Notes: a model not told the origin generated them from the sequence alone. Counted from the stretch's first letter, positions 53,550 through 62,129 are shown. The stretch: 64,000 nt of DNA from an uncultured Bacteroides sp. (GCF_963678845.1 NZ_OY787464.1:372001-436000); one strand, 5' to 3'. Made by a program: numbers and translations.

Positions 53550-54749
53550 TTATTCTGAGCGACTCAATATATCATAGAATAGCCATCCATAATTTGTACT
53601 CGTATCCAAAGCTTCATCAGTAAGGAACCAGTTAAAACTGATTGGTTCCATCACTATGTCGAACCCTGCTTCCTTCAATTTAGTTTCCATGATCTTTATT
53701 GATGTATCTTTCCATCCATAACAACCAAAAACAGCAGCTTTCTTTGAGAATTTAAATCCTCTTATCATTTCTAAAAATATAGAAACTGAACCTAGTATTC
53801 CTTGATTAAGGCAAGGAGACCCCACAAGAACACCTTTTGAACGGAATACTTCAGTAATCATATCATTTTTGTCATTCTTAGAAGCATTGAACAATTTTAT
53901 ATTGATACGTTCATCAGCAGAATGTATTCCTTTCGCTATGTTTTGCGCAATTGTGTAAGTACCGCTATACACCGTATCATAAATAATAGTTATCTGGTTT
54001 TCATGATAGTTATTTCCCCACATTAAATATTTTGTAATTACCTGCAAAGGATTATCACGCCAGATAACCCCATGACTGGGACAAATCATATCAACTTGAA
54101 GGTTCTTTTTCAAAAAATCATCAATCTTCTTAGTAATTAATTTACCTATTGGTTGCATGATATTGGCATAATACTTAATGGTTTCAGAATTAAGCTCACA
54201 CTGGTCTACCAAATCGTTAAAAAGTAGTTCAGTACAGAGGTGTTGTCCGAATATACCATTACTGAACAAAATATGATCCTGAGTTAAATAACAAAACATG
54301 TTATCAGGCCAGTAATTTAAAGGGATCTCAAAAAAGATTAGTTCTTTTCCATTACCAAGAGAAAGTTTCTCTCCACTCTTAACTGTTCTGAAATTCCAAT
54401 CCTGATGATAATTACCTAAAAGAGATTTCTTTCCATCTTCAGTGCAATAAATTGGGACATTGGGAATAAGGCTCATTAAATCGGGTAATGCGCCACTGTG
54501 ATCAGGCTCTGAATGAGTACAAATAATATAATCAATAGACAACAAGTCAACATTTTTTGCAAGAGTCTTAACAAATTCAGCACTAAACGGTCTTAATACT
54601 GTGTCGATTAAAACTGTTTTTTCCTCCTGAATCAGATAAGAGTTATAGCTTGTTCCTCTACGAGTAGAATATTCGTAAGACTGATAGTTTCTTATTTCCC
54701 AGTCGTTTTTGCCTACCCAGTAGACATTGTTTTTAATGTTCTTTTTCAT
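53550..54749 (-). CDS. FprA-type flavodiiron protein with altered diiron site
   Basis: 399 residues: metallo-beta-lactamase-like domain (1-240) and flavodoxin domain (about 250-399, YDTVYSGTYTIA, GSPCLNQGI, FGCYGWKD). Flavodiiron proteins reduce O2 or NO. The first ligand cluster H79-x-E81-x-D83-H84 and H226 are present. The usual His before WPD is Tyr (Y146 in NYWPD) and the bridging Asp of FSNDAFGQH is Gly (G165 in FSNGIFGQH). The site may bind iron poorly or catalyse something else. The start at 54749 is an ATG; two codons upstream is only a TTG. It follows the hemerythrin gene by 51 bp. Confidence 0.9.
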   Translation of the reverse strand: MKKNIKNNVYWVGKNDWEIRNYQSYEYSTRRGTSYNSYLIQEEKTVLIDTVLRPFSAEFVKTLAKNVDLLSIDYIICTHSEPDHSGALPDLMSLIPNVPIYCTEDGKKSLLGNYHQDWNFRTVKSGEKLSLGNGKELIFFEIPLNYWPDNMFCYLTQDHILFSNGIFGQHLCTELLFNDLVDQCELNSETIKYYANIMQPIGKLITKKIDDFLKKNLQVDMICPSHGVIWRDNPLQVITKYLMWGNNYHENQITIIYDTVYSGTYTIAQNIAKGIHSADERINIKLFNASKNDKNDMITEVFRSKGVLVGSPCLNQGILGSVSIFLEMIRGFKFSKKAAVFGCYGWKDTSIKIMETKLKEAGFDIVMEPISFNWFLTDEALDTSTNYGWLFYDILSRSE

Positions 54750-54800
54750 TATCAAATAGTTAGATCAGATTCATTTATTATTTTAGTTCTTCTTTGCAAT

Positions 54801-55358
54801 TCAAGCCAGATATTTCTTTTCCAAGTGATGCAGCAACTCATCATAATGCTTGCGAAGATCATGGTTAATTACATTATCTTCCATAACTTTAAAATGTTTA
54901 TACAGGACTTCCTGTTTAGCTACCGGCAACAATTTATTCCCTAATGGGAACAATACATTATTTTCTTTCTGAATATGATTTTCCAATAAATCCACATAAT
55001 TCAGTATTGACTCAGTTAACTTATCTATAGCCAATCTATCTCTGCTCTTAATTCTCTCAACAGATGAAGCTATGTCTTTAATATATCCTCTACCCACTTC
55101 ATGTTCAAATAACATAACGGCTACCGGACTGTTTATATTTGACATCCCAGCCTCTATAAGTTCTGGAAAGTAAATGATTTCTTCTTTACCATGATGGCAT
55201 TTATCGACAAAGATCCTCAGGAAGTCAATAATACCTTCCATTTCTTCGACATCTGGTTCATGATGTTTATTTATTTTCTCAGCAATCATTTTCATAATTC
55301 CAAGCATAATTTCAATAACCTCATGGTCATGCATTAAATTTTCCGTAGGTTTCATCAT
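54801..55358 (-). CDS. Hemerythrin domain-containing protein
   Basis: 185 residues forming a four-helix bundle with the diiron ligands of hemerythrin-like proteins: LMHDHEVIE, CHHGKEEIIYFPEL, LFEHEVGRGY and ENHIQKENNVLFPLG. Such proteins bind O2 or NO or help repair iron-sulfur clusters. It is the first gene of a two-gene unit with the flavodiiron protein. Two strong palindromes lie 70-125 bp upstream. The first ATG (55358) is used; the ATG of the next codon is equally possible. Confidence 0.9.
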   Translation of the reverse strand: MMKPTENLMHDHEVIEIMLGIMKMIAEKINKHHEPDVEEMEGIIDFLRIFVDKCHHGKEEIIYFPELIEAGMSNINSPVAVMLFEHEVGRGYIKDIASSVERIKSRDRLAIDKLTESILNYVDLLENHIQKENNVLFPLGNKLLPVAKQEVLYKHFKVMEDNVINHDLRKHYDELLHHLEKKYLA

Positions 55359-55430
55359 AGAATTTTATTATTTAAGAAATAAAAATAAACTCTAAAACGT
55401 CTATTATAAAGGATTGCATAAAAATAGCAC

Positions 55431-55482
55431 AGTTATACAATAACTAGATATAGAAGAAACACATCAAATTACCGTAATTTGA
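55431..55482. promoter_or_regulatory. Two palindromes upstream of the hemerythrin-flavodiiron unit
   Basis: AGTTAT-ACA-ATAACT (55431-55445) and TCAAATTAC-C-GTAATTTGA (55464-55482), both perfect. The second is a 19-bp dyad unlike the HcpR motif at 62975. They are good operator candidates for an unidentified regulator. Confidence 0.5.
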
Positions 55483-55822
55483 AAATCATTACTTATATTT
55501 AAAACATAAGAATAATATAATAAAACAAAATGTTGGGATAAATGTATTTATAATATTTGTTAATTTATATATAATATATAATTATTTAATATATATTAAC
55601 TATACTATAAATCTCTTGACTAGTAGAATTAAATTTTACGAATCTGGAATCAATCCTCTTTTTAATAATTATAAAAATAATTCTATATCATAGTTATTTG
55701 ATTGTCAAATATATAAAACTAATAGAAATACTGGGTATACAGACTTATAAAAGGAATAATCTTAAATAATGTAGGGGAAATTGATAAAATGGTCAAACAG
55801 ATATAATTCTGTTAAGGGAGAA
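55483..55822. other. Very AT-rich gene-free stretch
   Basis: Contains runs of TA-rich palindromic sequence around 55550-55610 (alternating TATATAATATATAATT-type DNA). No gene or clear promoter. It may be curved or easily melted DNA. Confidence 0.4.
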
Positions 55823-55873
55823 TAAAAAAAGATGCTCAGACAAAACCCTGAAAGGTATCCACATCTAAGCACA
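55823..55873 (-). terminator. Terminator of the aldose epimerase gene
   Basis: TGCTCAGA (55833-55840) pairs with TCTAAGCA (55864-55871) with one G-U pair. On the minus strand a run of seven T follows (A-tract 55824-55830). It begins at the gene's end. Confidence 0.65.
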
Positions 55874-55889
55874 GGATATTATTTTAATG

Positions 55890-57026
55890 TTATTCCACTG
55901 TAAATCGATAAATGCAATGGCTGCGATACTTTTTACCCGGACGAAGTACGGTAGTTGGGAATTGAGGTTTATTGGGACTATCTGCAAAGTGAAGAGTTTC
56001 CAAACAAACGGCTCCTCGACGAGGATATGCGATTCCTTTTTTGCCAATGAGATTGCCCTTTAGCCCGTTGGCTGTGTAAATATGCAAACCTGGTTCATTG
56101 GTATAAACCTCAAGAACACGCCCGCTCTGCGGATCTTTTATTCTGGCTGCTAAACGGCGGTCGTTTCCTTTCGCATTGAGCACAAAGGTATGATCATACC
56201 CTCCGGTTACTTTCAGTTGAGGGTTATTGACATCAATACGTTCGCCAATAGAATGAGAAGAGGTAAAATCAAATGGAGTGCCAATCACGGAAGCTATTTC
56301 ACCAGTGACGCATTTCAGAGAATCATACGGAGTAAAACTGTCGGCATCAACGTATAACTGCTGATTCTCGACATTTGTACTGAGATTGCCCGATATATTA
56401 AAGAAAGAATGATGAGTGAAATTTACAACTGTAGGGCTTTCGGTAACAGATGCCTCATAACGGATATCGAGTTCATTCTTATTGGTCAGGGTATAGGTGA
56501 TTTTTACCGCCAGATTACCTGGAAAACCATTTTCGCCGGAAGGTGACAGATAACTGAGACAAAGTACATTCTTACTAACCTTTTCTGCATTCCATATTCT
56601 GGCAGCGAAACCAGGATCGCCACCGTGAGCGGAATGAGCACCGGTATTTGGCGTTAAATGATACCGAACAGAGTCTATTGTAAAAGTGGAATTGAGAATA
56701 CGACCAGCATAGCGCCCAATGGTTGCTCCGAAGTTCTGTTTATTGACCATATAATCATTGATATTTGAATAGCCGCACACCACATCTTCCATCTTTCCCC
56801 TGCGATTGGGAACCATGATAGAAACAACCCTTGCACCGTAATTGGTTATACAGACTTCCATCCCGCGTGAGTTCTTCAGAACATACAGATGAGTAAACTG
56901 ACCATTCACATTTGCTTCAAAATCTTTGGCATTAAGTCCGGAAAGAGTTGGCTTCTGACAGTATCCTGATGCGGCAGAAAGTAAAACTGCGGCAAGTAAT
57001 AAAAGAATTATTTTTTTGTATCTCAC
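55890..57026 (-). CDS. galM: Exported aldose 1-epimerase (mutarotase)
   Basis: Interconverts alpha and beta anomers of galactose/glucose. 378 residues with a signal peptide (MRYKKIILLLLAAVLLSAASGYC), so it acts in the periplasm, as for several Bacteroides mutarotases. Family motifs: NTGAHSAHGG with a catalytic His, NFTHHSFFN with the second His, GGYDHTFVL, and CLETLHFADSPN with the catalytic Glu. It is divergent from the DUF1573 gene. It could serve the products of the GH53 galactanase elsewhere in the window. Confidence 0.93.
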   Translation of the reverse strand: MRYKKIILLLLAAVLLSAASGYCQKPTLSGLNAKDFEANVNGQFTHLYVLKNSRGMEVCITNYGARVVSIMVPNRRGKMEDVVCGYSNINDYMVNKQNFGATIGRYAGRILNSTFTIDSVRYHLTPNTGAHSAHGGDPGFAARIWNAEKVSKNVLCLSYLSPSGENGFPGNLAVKITYTLTNKNELDIRYEASVTESPTVVNFTHHSFFNISGNLSTNVENQQLYVDADSFTPYDSLKCVTGEIASVIGTPFDFTSSHSIGERIDVNNPQLKVTGGYDHTFVLNAKGNDRRLAARIKDPQSGRVLEVYTNEPGLHIYTANGLKGNLIGKKGIAYPRRGAVCLETLHFADSPNKPQFPTTVLRPGKKYRSHCIYRFTVE

Positions 57027-57060
57027 TATTATAATGTTTTTAAGTATGTTAATTCATTTG

Positions 57061-57098
57061 CAAACATAGCAACTATTAATGAATAACTATTAACTTTG
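57061..57098. promoter_or_regulatory. Divergent -7 elements for galM and the DUF1573 gene
   Basis: Minus-strand TATGTTTG (57068-57061) for galM and plus-strand TAACTTTG (57091-57098) for DUF1573, both full matches to TAnnTTTG, 35 and 27 bp from their starts. No clear -33 elements. Confidence 0.5.
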
Positions 57099-57124
57099 CG
57101 TGTCATAATAACGAAATTATTAAA

Positions 57125-57532
57125 ATGAAAAAGACATTATTCTTATTGATGCTCCTCTTCTTAGGAGTTACGTATGCTTCTGCTGAAAAGCAAGCAGAAA
57201 TTACATTCGACAAAACAAGTCACGATTTTGGTACATTCTCAGAAGATCATCCAAAAGTGAGATGTGTATTCACTTTTACTAATACAGGAGATGCACCATT
57301 AGTTATTTTCCAAGCTGTAGCTTCTTGCGGATGTACTATTCCAGACTACACCAGAGAGCCAATTATGCCGGGAAAGAAAGGAACCATTGAGGTTACTTAT
57401 AATGGAACAGGTAAATATCCTGGTGAGTTTAAGAAAAGCATATCAGTACGAAGTAACGCAAAACTGGAGTTGGTAAGACTTTATATTAAAGGTCAGATGA
57501 CTCCAAAAACAACAAAAACCGCAAATAATTAA
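57125..57532 (+). CDS. Exported DUF1573 domain protein
   Basis: 135 residues: signal peptide MKKTLFLLMLLFLGVTYASA, then an immunoglobulin-like DUF1573 fold (FDKTSHDFGTFSEDHPKVRCVFTFTNTGDAPLVI) with the family's SCGCT motif. The fold resembles periplasmic chaperone or structural domains; function unknown. It is a single gene whose terminator overlaps its 3' end. Confidence 0.9.
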   Translation: MKKTLFLLMLLFLGVTYASAEKQAEITFDKTSHDFGTFSEDHPKVRCVFTFTNTGDAPLVIFQAVASCGCTIPDYTREPIMPGKKGTIEVTYNGTGKYPGEFKKSISVRSNAKLELVRLYIKGQMTPKTTKTANN

Positions 57533-57546
57533 TTTCACGGTTTTTA
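57514..57546 (+). terminator. Terminator overlapping the DUF1573 stop codon
   Basis: AAAAACCG (57514-57521, inside the gene) pairs with CGGTTTTT (57538-57545). The U-run is part of the 3' arm. Confidence 0.65.
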
Positions 57547-57580
57547 TTATTAGAACTTCTTCTAATTATCTCAGAAATTT

Positions 57581-58762
57581 TTATTTCATTTTATGCCGAG
57601 CAAAATGCCTTGTTGTAAATAACAGAAAGTACAGCAAGGCAATTACGGCAAACACTATACCAACTTGGAAAACAAGCATATAAGAACCTATTTCAAGTAA
57701 ATTGCATCCTAAGGCAACTCCTATTCCTACTCCTACCTCCCATGCCAGCAAATAACTGGTATTAGCCGTTCCTCGCTGACAATGCTCGGACAGGTTTACA
57801 AATATCACAAGGAAATCTGAAGCTGCTAATCCAAATCCCAGACCGATAAGTACACCCGAAGTTATCAAAGATACCTCTTCGTAATGTGTATTTAGCAGTA
57901 ATAGGGAAATAATGATAAGAATGAGTCCGCTCACAATACGCGCACGAAAATCAGCCTCAGCAAAGACAATTCGGTTGGCTATTATTGCCAGAATAAATCC
58001 TATACCTATGGCTCCGAAGAAGCTGATTATAACATACTGCAGATTAACCATGGCAGCATATACATTAATAGTTGCTATAAGCATTCCAAAAATGATAGAA
58101 ATAAGAACAAGATTACCTGCAGCCACCCATCCTCGGGAAAGAAGAAAACGGTCTGTGGAAAATATCTTAGTTCCTATAGGAGCACGAAAATGAACTTTAA
58201 TCATTGCCATACAAACAGAGCCGGTTACACCTAAAGCAATGGATGCATAAAGCACTGTTGTCAGATTGGAATAGCTATAGAATAACAATCCGATCATAGG
58301 TCCAAAAGCCATACCCAGACGCCCTGCCCAATTGAAATTGATATTCCCCTGACTTCTTCTGGTTGTGGGAGTTATATCAATGGCCACGGTACTGCTGGTT
58401 GCTGTTGTAATACCAAACAATGCTCCCTGGATAACCCTAAGCACAGCCAGCCACATCACGCTTCCTATCACGGAGTATCCTCCCACAATGGCGATAACAG
58501 CCAAAAAGGAATACATACAAACGTATTTACGTTTGTATGTATCAATTATATAACTGTAGAAAGGGCCTACAATAAACATGGCTCCCGCAAATAGTGCAAG
58601 CACTATTCCTGCCTGCCCAATTGTTATAGAAGGAAACTTACCCACCAGATACATAGGAAGTATTGGCAGAAACATGTAAAGCGACACGAAAAGCAGGAAA
58701 TTGCTGACGTATGCCCACATAAAGTTTTTAGTCCACAACTTCACAGGAGTATTTGCATTCAT
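57581..58762 (-). CDS. MFS transporter
   Basis: 393 residues with about 12 membrane helices. The MFS motif A-like loop between helices 2 and 3 is recognisable as FYSYIIDTYKRKYV. The family resembles drug or sugar-efflux MFS proteins, but the substrate cannot be told. It starts 12 bp after panB on the same strand, so both are likely co-transcribed. A link with pantothenate export or uptake would be guesswork. Confidence 0.88.
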   Translation of the reverse strand: MNANTPVKLWTKNFMWAYVSNFLLFVSLYMFLPILPMYLVGKFPSITIGQAGIVLALFAGAMFIVGPFYSYIIDTYKRKYVCMYSFLAVIAIVGGYSVIGSVMWLAVLRVIQGALFGITTATSSTVAIDITPTTRRSQGNINFNWAGRLGMAFGPMIGLLFYSYSNLTTVLYASIALGVTGSVCMAMIKVHFRAPIGTKIFSTDRFLLSRGWVAAGNLVLISIIFGMLIATINVYAAMVNLQYVIISFFGAIGIGFILAIIANRIVFAEADFRARIVSGLILIIISLLLLNTHYEEVSLITSGVLIGLGFGLAASDFLVIFVNLSEHCQRGTANTSYLLAWEVGVGIGVALGCNLLEIGSYMLVFQVGIVFAVIALLYFLLFTTRHFARHKMK

Positions 58763-58774
58763 AAGAAAGAGAGA

Positions 58775-59596
58775 TTAATATTGTTCGTTCTCGTTAGGGA
58801 AGTCAGAACTCTTAACATCCGTCACGTATTGTCCGATAGCTTCGGTCATCACTGTGTGAAGATCGGCGTAGCGACGAAGGAACTTAGGGCTGAACCCCTG
58901 ACTCATTCCCAACATATCCTGAATAACCAGCACCTGACCGTCAACTTTTCCACCTGCTCCGATTCCGATAATAGGAATAGTCAGCTCTCTAGCTACACGT
59001 TCTGCCAGTACAGCAGGAATTTTCTCAAGAACAATGGCAAAGCATCCTGCTTCTTCCAGTAAGTGAGCATCGCGAACCAATTTTTCTGCTTCAACATTAT
59101 CCTTAGCGCGTACTGTATATGTACCGTATTTATTGATTGATTGAGGCATTAATCCCAGGTGTCCCATAACAGGAATTCCGGCAGAAAGAATACGATGAAC
59201 AGTTTCAAGAATCTCTTCACCACCTTCAAGCTTCAGCGCATCAGCAAGAGACTCCTTCATGATACGGATTGCCGAAGCAAGTCCCTCAAGCGAATTCCCT
59301 TGGTATGAACCGAAAGGCATATCAACAACAACCATTGCACGGTTCACACCGCGAACAACAGATTTACCGTGATAAATCATCTGATCAAGTGTGATAGGCA
59401 ACGTTGTTACGTTTCCAGCCATGGTGTTTGATGCTGAGTCGCCAACCAATATTACGTCAATACCTGCGCCATCAACAATCTTTGCCATGGTATAGTCATA
59501 GGAGGTAAGCATTGAAATCTTCTCTCCTCTTTGTTTCATTTCGATAAGACGGTGAGTAGTCACCTTTCTTGTATCTTCAGAAATGTATCCAGCCAT
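58775..59596 (-). CDS. panB: 3-methyl-2-oxobutanoate hydroxymethyltransferase
   Basis: First step of pantothenate synthesis: transfers a hydroxymethyl group from 5,10-methylene-THF to alpha-ketoisovalerate, giving ketopantoate. 273 residues. Signature segments: MLTSYDYTMAKIVDGAGIDVILVGDSASNTMAG (metal-binding Asp in VGDS), VVDMPFGSYQ, HLGLMPQSIN, EKIPAVLAERV and GIGAGGKVDGQVLVIQDMLG. A minus-strand TACATTTG at 59638-59645 is a candidate -7 element. Array B lies 250 bp upstream. The MFS gene follows. Confidence 0.98.
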   Translation of the reverse strand: MAGYISEDTRKVTTHRLIEMKQRGEKISMLTSYDYTMAKIVDGAGIDVILVGDSASNTMAGNVTTLPITLDQMIYHGKSVVRGVNRAMVVVDMPFGSYQGNSLEGLASAIRIMKESLADALKLEGGEEILETVHRILSAGIPVMGHLGLMPQSINKYGTYTVRAKDNVEAEKLVRDAHLLEEAGCFAIVLEKIPAVLAERVARELTIPIIGIGAGGKVDGQVLVIQDMLGMSQGFSPKFLRRYADLHTVMTEAIGQYVTDVKSSDFPNENEQY

Positions 59597-59637
59597 AATT
59601 TTAAATTATTTAAAGTCCAACTACTAAAAATTGTCTG

Positions 59638-59645
59638 CAAATGTA
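59638..59645 (-). promoter_or_regulatory. Candidate -7 element for panB
   Basis: Minus-strand TACATTTG, full match, 41 bp before the ATG; no clear -33 motif. Confidence 0.45.
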
Positions 59646-59845
59646 GTGCTTAAAGTTAAAAGAGAAAAGGAATTTATTGAAAAGATGTTTAGGTATCCTT
59701 CGCCGGTCTTTAAAACCTCAGAATCATGAAAACTATTATGCCATCATAAAAATCAGAATACTGATAAAGAACATTCATTGCTATGATTAGTTTATCCGGC
59801 TAAAATCAGGAGTTGTTTTTTTAATATTACAAGAAATATTTTTCG

Positions 59846-59930
59846 TTTGACGTACATCTAAAGATATGTTTGATGTATATCAAAGTACTGCTTTGATGTA
59901 TATCAAATATACTCTTAGATGTACGTCAAA
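59846..59930. repeat. Four-unit palindromic array, 23-bp period (array B)
   Basis: 16-bp units start at 59846, 59869, 59892 and 59915, exactly 23 bp apart with 7-bp spacers: TTTGACGTACATCTAA, TTTGATGTATATCAAA (twice, identical) and TTAGATGTACGTCAAA. Unit 4 is the exact reverse complement of unit 1. The core GATGTATATC is that of array A. It starts 250 bp upstream of panB and ends 20 bp from the HAD gene stop. Confidence 0.88.
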
Positions 59931-59950
59931 ATTATATTCTTCCGCTGAAG

Positions 59951-60601
59951 TTATGCTTTTACTTCTATGAGTTTCTCAAAAGTGAAGCCTTTGAAATCGT
60001 CAATAATATAATGAGCTTTTCCTTCTATTGCCTCGCGAGAGTTTGTTGTTGCCAGTCCGATAACGGTTGATCCGGCAGCATTACCGGCTTTCAGACCGTG
60101 GAAGGAGTCCTCGAACACGTAACTATCTTGGGGAGTGGCACCAAGTATTTCAGAACCCAGGATAAAACATTCAGGATTGGGCTTTGATTCCTTAAACTGA
60201 TTAGCAGTTACAATGGTATCAAACAGCTGGGGCAATTCCGGATGCGAACGATACACATTCTCCATCTTTTTAATATTGGAACTTGTTACAACGGCCAGTT
60301 TTACATCGTGTTTCTTCAGGTCGTCAATAAAGTTGAGTACACCGGGAATATAGTCATAAGTCATATTCATCTCAAAAAGATCGAGATCCTTGCGTATCTG
60401 ATCCTGCGCTTCTTCCATTCCGGCAAAATACTTATCGTATATCTGAACCAGGGTCTGGCCTTTAATCAGCCTATCGAAGCCTGGAAGTTCAGGATGATAT
60501 TTACGTCCCTGCTCTCCCCAGAATATACTGTATTGGGTTTCAGTATCCATTACCACACCGTCAAAATCGAAAAGAGCGGCTATTGTTTTAGATTCTTTCA
60601 T
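59951..60601 (-). CDS. HAD family phosphatase (beta-phosphoglucomutase-like)
   Basis: 216 residues, HAD subfamily IA. Motif I FDFDGVVMDT (nucleophile D12, acid/base D14), a helical cap, motif II VVTSSN, the motif III Lys in KPNPECF, and motif IV FEDSFHGLKAG. Similar proteins dephosphorylate sugar phosphates or isomerise them; the substrate is not predictable. It is divergent from the MATE gene. No separate terminator was found behind it, but array B begins 20 bp after its stop and could serve as one. Confidence 0.9.
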   Translation of the reverse strand: MKESKTIAALFDFDGVVMDTETQYSIFWGEQGRKYHPELPGFDRLIKGQTLVQIYDKYFAGMEEAQDQIRKDLDLFEMNMTYDYIPGVLNFIDDLKKHDVKLAVVTSSNIKKMENVYRSHPELPQLFDTIVTANQFKESKPNPECFILGSEILGATPQDSYVFEDSFHGLKAGNAAGSTVIGLATTNSREAIEGKAHYIIDDFKGFTFEKLIEVKA

Positions 60602-60644
60602 TATCTATAATATATTTTGTACGGTGCAAAGTTCAGAATAATAC

Positions 60645-60673
60645 TTGAATGCGGCAAATAATTCGTACCTTTG
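60645..60673 (+). promoter_or_regulatory. Promoter of the MATE gene
   Basis: TTGA (60645-60648), 17-bp spacer, TACCTTTG (60666-60673), 28 bp before the ATG. Confidence 0.55.
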
Positions 60674-60701
60674 CGGCACTTAAAAAAATGTAAAGTCGTT
60701 T

Positions 60702-62063
60702 ATGTCTGTTAAGAACAACCCTCACATTCTCGGAACCGAGAGCATTGGTAAATTATTGCTTCAGTATTCAATCCCGGCTATTATCGGGATGACAGTGACC
60801 TCACTTTATAACATTATAGATAGTATATTCATTGGCCACGGTGTGGGTGCGATAGCTATCTCGGGGCTTGCCATATCCTTCCCGCTGATGAACCTTGTCA
60901 TCGCTTTCTGTACGCTGGTGGGAACCGGAGGAGCCACTATTTCTTCCATCCGCCTTGGGCAGAAAGACCTTGCCGGAGCCACAGAGGTACTGGGAACTGT
61001 GCTTATGCTTTGCATTATTAACTCCGTTCTTTTCGGCGGACTGTTCCTTTTGTTTCTGGATCCTATCCTTATATTCTTCGGGGCAAGTGCAACAACGCTG
61101 CCTTATGCGCGTGACTTTATGCAGGTAATCCTGCTGGGTACACCAATATCATACACAATGATAAGTCTGAATAACGTAATGCGCGCCACCGGTTATCCAA
61201 AGAAGGCCATGCTATCGTCTATGATTACCGTTGTTGCAAATATAATCCTTGCTCCTATATTTATTTTCCATTTCCAATGGGGAATCCGTGGTGCTGCTCT
61301 GGCCACAATCATCTCACAATCCATCGGGATGGTATGGGTGCTTCACCATTTTCTGAATAAAGAAAACTATGTTCACTTCCAGAAAGGCTTTCACGTAGTA
61401 AGAATCCGGATTGTGAAGAATATCTTTTCTATTGGGATGGCTCCGTTCCTGATGAATGTCTGCGCATGCGGAATAGTTATCGTGATAAACAATATCCTAC
61501 AAAAAAGCGGCGGCGACATGGCAATTGGTGCGTATGGCATTATAAACCGTGTGCTTATGCTTTTCGTGATGATTATTATGGGACTCACCATGGGTATGCA
61601 GCCAATCATTGGATATAATTATGGAGCCAATCTGCAAAATAGGGTAACGCGTACATTAAAGTTGGGCATTCTTTCGGGAACCATCATTAATAGTGTAGGT
61701 TTCATCGCCTGTGTATTCTTTCCTAATGCCATATCTTCCATGTTCACCAGCGAACAATCATTGATTGATATTGCTGCTACCGGTTTGCGTATCTCCGTTC
61801 TTGCATTCCCTATCGTGTCTAGTCAGATTGTAATCTCTAACTTTTTCCAGAGTATAGGGCAGGCAAAGATAAGTATATTCATGTCGCTCTCAAGGCAACT
61901 CCTTTATCTGCTTCCTTGTTTGCTATTTTTCCCGCATCTGTTTGGGACCACCGGAGTGTGGTGGAGCATGGTGACATCAGATTTTCTGGCATTCGTTACA
62001 GCCATATTTATATTGGTTTATCATTTCAGGAGAGTAGCTAAAAATCAGCAGCCTGTAGTCTAA
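60702..62063 (+). CDS. MATE family efflux transporter
   Basis: 453 residues with 12 membrane helices in two related halves. Typical segments: LLLQYSIPAIIGMTVTSLYNIIDSIFIGHGVGAIAISGLAISFPL at the N-terminus and GAYGIINRVLMLFVMIIMGLTMGMQPIIGYNYGA at the start of the second half. Exports organic cations or drugs using a Na+ or H+ gradient; the substrate is unknown. The HcpR-like gene follows after 110 bp with its own candidate promoter. Confidence 0.93.
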   Translation: MSVKNNPHILGTESIGKLLLQYSIPAIIGMTVTSLYNIIDSIFIGHGVGAIAISGLAISFPLMNLVIAFCTLVGTGGATISSIRLGQKDLAGATEVLGTVLMLCIINSVLFGGLFLLFLDPILIFFGASATTLPYARDFMQVILLGTPISYTMISLNNVMRATGYPKKAMLSSMITVVANIILAPIFIFHFQWGIRGAALATIISQSIGMVWVLHHFLNKENYVHFQKGFHVVRIRIVKNIFSIGMAPFLMNVCACGIVIVINNILQKSGGDMAIGAYGIINRVLMLFVMIIMGLTMGMQPIIGYNYGANLQNRVTRTLKLGILSGTIINSVGFIACVFFPNAISSMFTSEQSLIDIAATGLRISVLAFPIVSSQIVISNFFQSIGQAKISIFMSLSRQLLYLLPCLLFFPHLFGTTGVWWSMVTSDFLAFVTAIFILVYHFRRVAKNQQPVV

Positions 62064-62121
62064 AAGATTAAGGGAAAAGAGAAAAAGACTTGGGTTGAGG
62101 TACAACTAACCGTAATATTTG

Positions 62122-62129
62122 TATATTTG
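62122..62129 (+). promoter_or_regulatory. Candidate -7 element for the HcpR-like gene
   Basis: TATATTTG, 44 bp before the ATG. The short leader contains an AGTTCT/AGAACT inverted repeat (62135-62154) that could be a small hairpin or operator. Confidence 0.45.

Noticed and set aside
55540..55620. Replication origin from the AT-rich palindromic stretch
   Set aside because: No DnaA-box cluster (TTATCCACA-like) and no origin-associated genes nearby.
55865..56047. 60-residue minus-strand frame
   Set aside because: Shadow of the aldose epimerase gene, whose conserved CLETLHFADSPN motif is encoded in the overlapping frame.
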